Source: Alphaproteobacteria bacterium (lineage in GTDB: Bacteria > Pseudomonadota > Alphaproteobacteria > RF32 > CAG-239). From it: a stretch of DNA of 7,049 nt. The position numbers were made by a program, and so were the translations under genes. The number at the start of each line of letters is the position of its first letter. The first letter of the stretch is position 1. Below, piece by piece: positions 5,801 to 7,049 of this stretch. The notes under the pieces were generated by a model. The model worked only from the letters and a program-made list of their open reading frames with translations, had not been told where the DNA came from and searched no databases. The DNA lies in the NCBI GenBank assembly GCA_017477035.1, contig JAFUXW010000164.1:1-7049 (forward strand). The letters run 5' to 3'.

Positions 5801-7049
5801 CAAGGTTGTTCTACTCATATTGATATTAGGATTAAAGTAATTAATAGCGGTGTTTTGAAAATAATTTTTAGAGGTCAGGATAAACGTTATGCCGGAGAAC
5901 GCTTACATTTATGGATTGATTATAAATCAATAAAAATTGATGATAGAGAATTACTGCTTGAGCCTAAGGAGGTGTGGCATGATGAACCTTATCGTTATGA
6001 AATGCCAGTAAGTGATGGTCAGGAAATTATTATGAGAATTGAACAGCAACCACATAAGTATACAGAAGATGAACTAAAAGATTTGTTGTTTAAACTAAGT
6101 TATGATAAAGAATATGTTAAAGAAAATATTGAATGTGCTATAAATTCATTGAAAGATAAGTTTATTACAGATGAAGAGACAAATAGAAAAAGAAATTTTG
6201 AAAAACGCCTTAAAAATGTAATAACTACATTAACATCATATCGTTTAGATATTAAAAATTTTGGAACAGAAAATAATAATGTGGAAGTTTCTGCAAACGA
6301 TGGGAGTATTGAAATGCCTAAGTGGTTTATCAATACCAATGGAAAGGGAATAGTACTACAAGGTACTTCTATGAGTAATTGCATCAAGTTGAGGGCAATA
6401 AATGATGGTGAATTGAGAATTGATTTTCGTGCACAAGATAAGCGTTATACCGAAAAGCGTTTGCCATTGTGGATTGATTATACATCTATAAAAATTGATG
6501 GGAATGATAAACTATCTACCACAGTTTGTGCCAATTATGAGAATCCTATAAGATATAAAATGCCAGTAAAAGATGGACAAGAAATTACATTGGAGATTAA
6601 ACAGAAATATCACACATATCCTACAAATGAATTTTACGAAATATTGGATTTGATGGGAATAAATAACGATAAGAAGGAAATTATTGATTCGATTTACAAT
6701 GAATTGCCAATAGACCATAGATTAATCAATACAAGATATACATATAATAAAAATTTACCATTGGATAGTAAGTATTTCAATGAGAAAAATTTATGCGTTA
6801 AGGAATATAATGATTTTATAGTATTGCCTGCAAAGGTTATCGGATACGGTTCTTATCCTTGGTATAAAGGTGGTATTGTTGATGAAAATTTTGATTATAA
6901 AGAAAACAGTGCTAGCGAACTTATGTATGGGGGATATGAGATAGATGCTGAAATAGCTTATATTGAAGACAATGTGTATTATTTAGGATGCTTTCATCGT
7001 CAGTGGGGACACTTTTTATTGCAATGTATAGGCAGAGTATGGGAGTTTG
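2858..7049 (+). CDS. Multidomain polysaccharide enzyme: GT2, GT-A-like, TupA-like ATP-grasp, tandem repeats, GT61-like (3' end outside window)
   Basis: One frame stays open for 1397 codons to the window edge. Domains in order: (1) GT2 at 44 to about 290, with KVSVIIPVYN, VDDGSTDN (Asp80, Asp81), DSDD (131-134), MPWNKL (205-210) and Asp231; (2) a second GT-A-like domain at 357 to about 610, with ISLTSYPARI, DDDN (447-450), NDDQWFW and His562; (3) a TupA-like ATP-grasp at about 615-889, with NPKTFNEKIQWLKLY, FVIKCNHGSG (702-711), FVRVDLYY and GEMTFSPSSGG; (4) two 138-residue repeats (943-1080, 1129-1266) joined by a charged helical linker; (5) the start of a likely GT61 (DUF563) domain, with YLGCFHRQWGHFL (His1380, His1385). 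No signal peptide or membrane span is seen, so it is probably cytoplasmic and builds several linkages of one glycan. AGGG (2850-2853) is 4 bases from this ATG and 7 from the next ATG at 2861, which may be the true start. Codon use shifts near 3300. Confidence 0.9.
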   Translation, partial: MMVKAKKKEVKRTKTIKTITVKNTESDSDTEAQILIQNKIDYTPKVSVIIPVYNVEPYLRECLDSVINQTLKEIEIICVDDGSTDNSLEILKEYAAKDKRITVITQKNLYAGVARNAGLAVAKGEYLSFLDSDDFFELTLFEETYDIAKKEQSQIVFYQYTNYDNDLQQCDGNPRGINKRITNENYTSVNTYSMKDNLFTLCNPMPWNKLVSHKLVVEENLHYQTLKASNDVCFSLNVIACAEKITLYYKSLVYYRHNRRDSLKNTRDNAPLNFYEAYKGIYNTLSSKGLYEKYKKTFLTSLTSSCLWTLKNTDEKHNFVKDFIKNTIIPEFSLLKDNERFLEENRIMFLRNLYLPNIIISLTSYPARIPTLNLVVESLLNQSAYADKVILWLAPEQFPNKEADLPPELLNLREKGLTISWYKDIRSYKKLIPTLRLYPNDIIVTADDDNIYQRDWLKKLIDSYIKHPLDIQAHRVTKFHYANGRFYTVSGGREYYKGANYLNKLVGLGGVLYPPHCFYKDILREDLIKQLAPTNDDQWFWLQAAMNGVRVRVVEDPIVEAHLVEGTQETGLTNINDHGENLFWKDFNRILKYYPVINDILKSEDKLNIASCKKYSPYREELEHWYERLHHKKLNLNNPKTFNEKIQWLKLYASTPIKTRLADKYLVRDWVKETIGEKYLIPLLGVYDSFDEINFDGLQNQFVIKCNHGSGYNIIVKDKSQIDKDEIRSKLTRWMNENFAFRVGTELQYKNMQPKIIIEQMIKNEKAEDLNDYKFYCFNGVVKYVQVISERINGTHKVSFYDMNWKKQPWWDNVFYEGKVEKPKKIDEMVMLAEKMCQGFCFVRVDLYYLDTNEIYFGEMTFSPSSGGMRWSSEAINLRLGEMINLPKLAYDIDEDKYYKPKKISLLKQYFMLPFYLSKINTLKHIKVEKISEYLMSELLGLRIDVKNFGNSSNSIDIISDDLSVNSPRWFADSKGVGKMLQGCSTHIDIRIKVINSGVLKIIFRGQDKRYAGERLHLWIDYKSIKIDDRELLLEPKEVWHDEPYRYEMPVSDGQEIIMRIEQQPHKYTEDELKDLLFKLSYDKEYVKENIECAINSLKDKFITDEETNRKRNFEKRLKNVITTLTSYRLDIKNFGTENNNVEVSANDGSIEMPKWFINTNGKGIVLQGTSMSNCIKLRAINDGELRIDFRAQDKRYTEKRLPLWIDYTSIKIDGNDKLSTTVCANYENPIRYKMPVKDGQEITLEIKQKYHTYPTNEFYEILDLMGINNDKKEIIDSIYNELPIDHRLINTRYTYNKNLPLDSKYFNEKNLCVKEYNDFIVLPAKVIGYGSYPWYKGGIVDENFDYKENSASELMYGGYEIDAEIAYIEDNVYYLGCFHRQWGHFLLQCIGRVWEF
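5684..6097 (+). repeat. Tandem 138-residue module, copy A
   Basis: Encodes residues 943-1080 of the multidomain enzyme. Key stretches are VKNFGNSSNSIDI, RWFADSKG, FRGQDKRY, LWIDYKSIKID and YRYEMPVSDGQEI. Alternating beta-type patterns and conserved aromatics suggest a beta-sandwich, perhaps glycan-binding. The fold is inferred only. Confidence 0.8.
6242..6655 (+). repeat. Tandem 138-residue module, copy B
   Basis: Encodes residues 1129-1266, equal in length to copy A and offset by 186 residues. Matching stretches are IKNFGTENNNVEV, KWFINTNG, FRAQDKRY, LWIDYTSIKID and IRYKMPVKDGQEI. It sits immediately before the GT61-like domain. Confidence 0.8.

Noticed and set aside
4106..6718. Minus-strand open frames at 4106-4297, 6100-6387 and 6512-6718
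   Set aside because: All lie inside the continuous + strand multidomain gene. The hydrophobic translations reflect the reverse complement of Lys/Asn/Asp-rich coding sequence and are not membrane proteins.

Overview
The window comes from an AT-rich bacterium and covers the start of a surface-polysaccharide (capsule, LPS or exopolysaccharide) glycosyltransferase locus with a site-specific DNA invertase gene facing away from it. Two of the four genes have clear purine-rich Shine-Dalgarno sites, which argues against Bacteroidetes even though the invertase resembles their Mpi family. The repeated YYR-HNPSLW / GW-GKNPS / NPLxH module in the second + strand gene recalls modules I associate with polysaccharide proteins of Alphaproteobacteria. 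A gut or host-associated alphaproteobacterium is my best guess, held loosely.

Layout. Positions 1-383 (minus) hold the N-terminal catalytic part of a serine recombinase of the Pin/Mpi invertase type, cut by the window edge. Positions 384-611 are a very AT-rich divergent intergenic region. It carries two inverted copies of a short sequence (about 434-456 and 548-568), each with its own dyad symmetry around an asymmetric CCAA core, plus iterated CATTTTA-type repeats and weak promoter candidates. Positions 612-1238 (+) encode a 208-residue protein that appears to consist of four helix-turn-helix units. Positions 1258-2844 (+) encode a GT2 glycosyltransferase with two 79-residue C-terminal repeats. 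From 2858 to the window end (+) one reading frame stays open for 1397 codons. It encodes a fused enzyme: GT2 domain, a second GT-A-like domain, a TupA-like ATP-grasp domain, two 138-residue repeats, and the beginning of what looks like a GT61 domain.

The three + strand genes are 19 and 13 bases apart and are probably one operon. The working model is inference: the invertase flips the 434-568 segment, changing promoter or leader sequence ahead of the HTH gene and so switching the glycosyltransferase operon on and off. This resembles the Mpi-controlled capsule loci of Bacteroides, where an invertible promoter is followed by small regulators and then glycosyltransferases, but here in what seems to be a different lineage. 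Arginine and alanine codon use changes sharply inside the large gene near position 3300, suggesting that it is a mosaic assembled by recombination or transfer.
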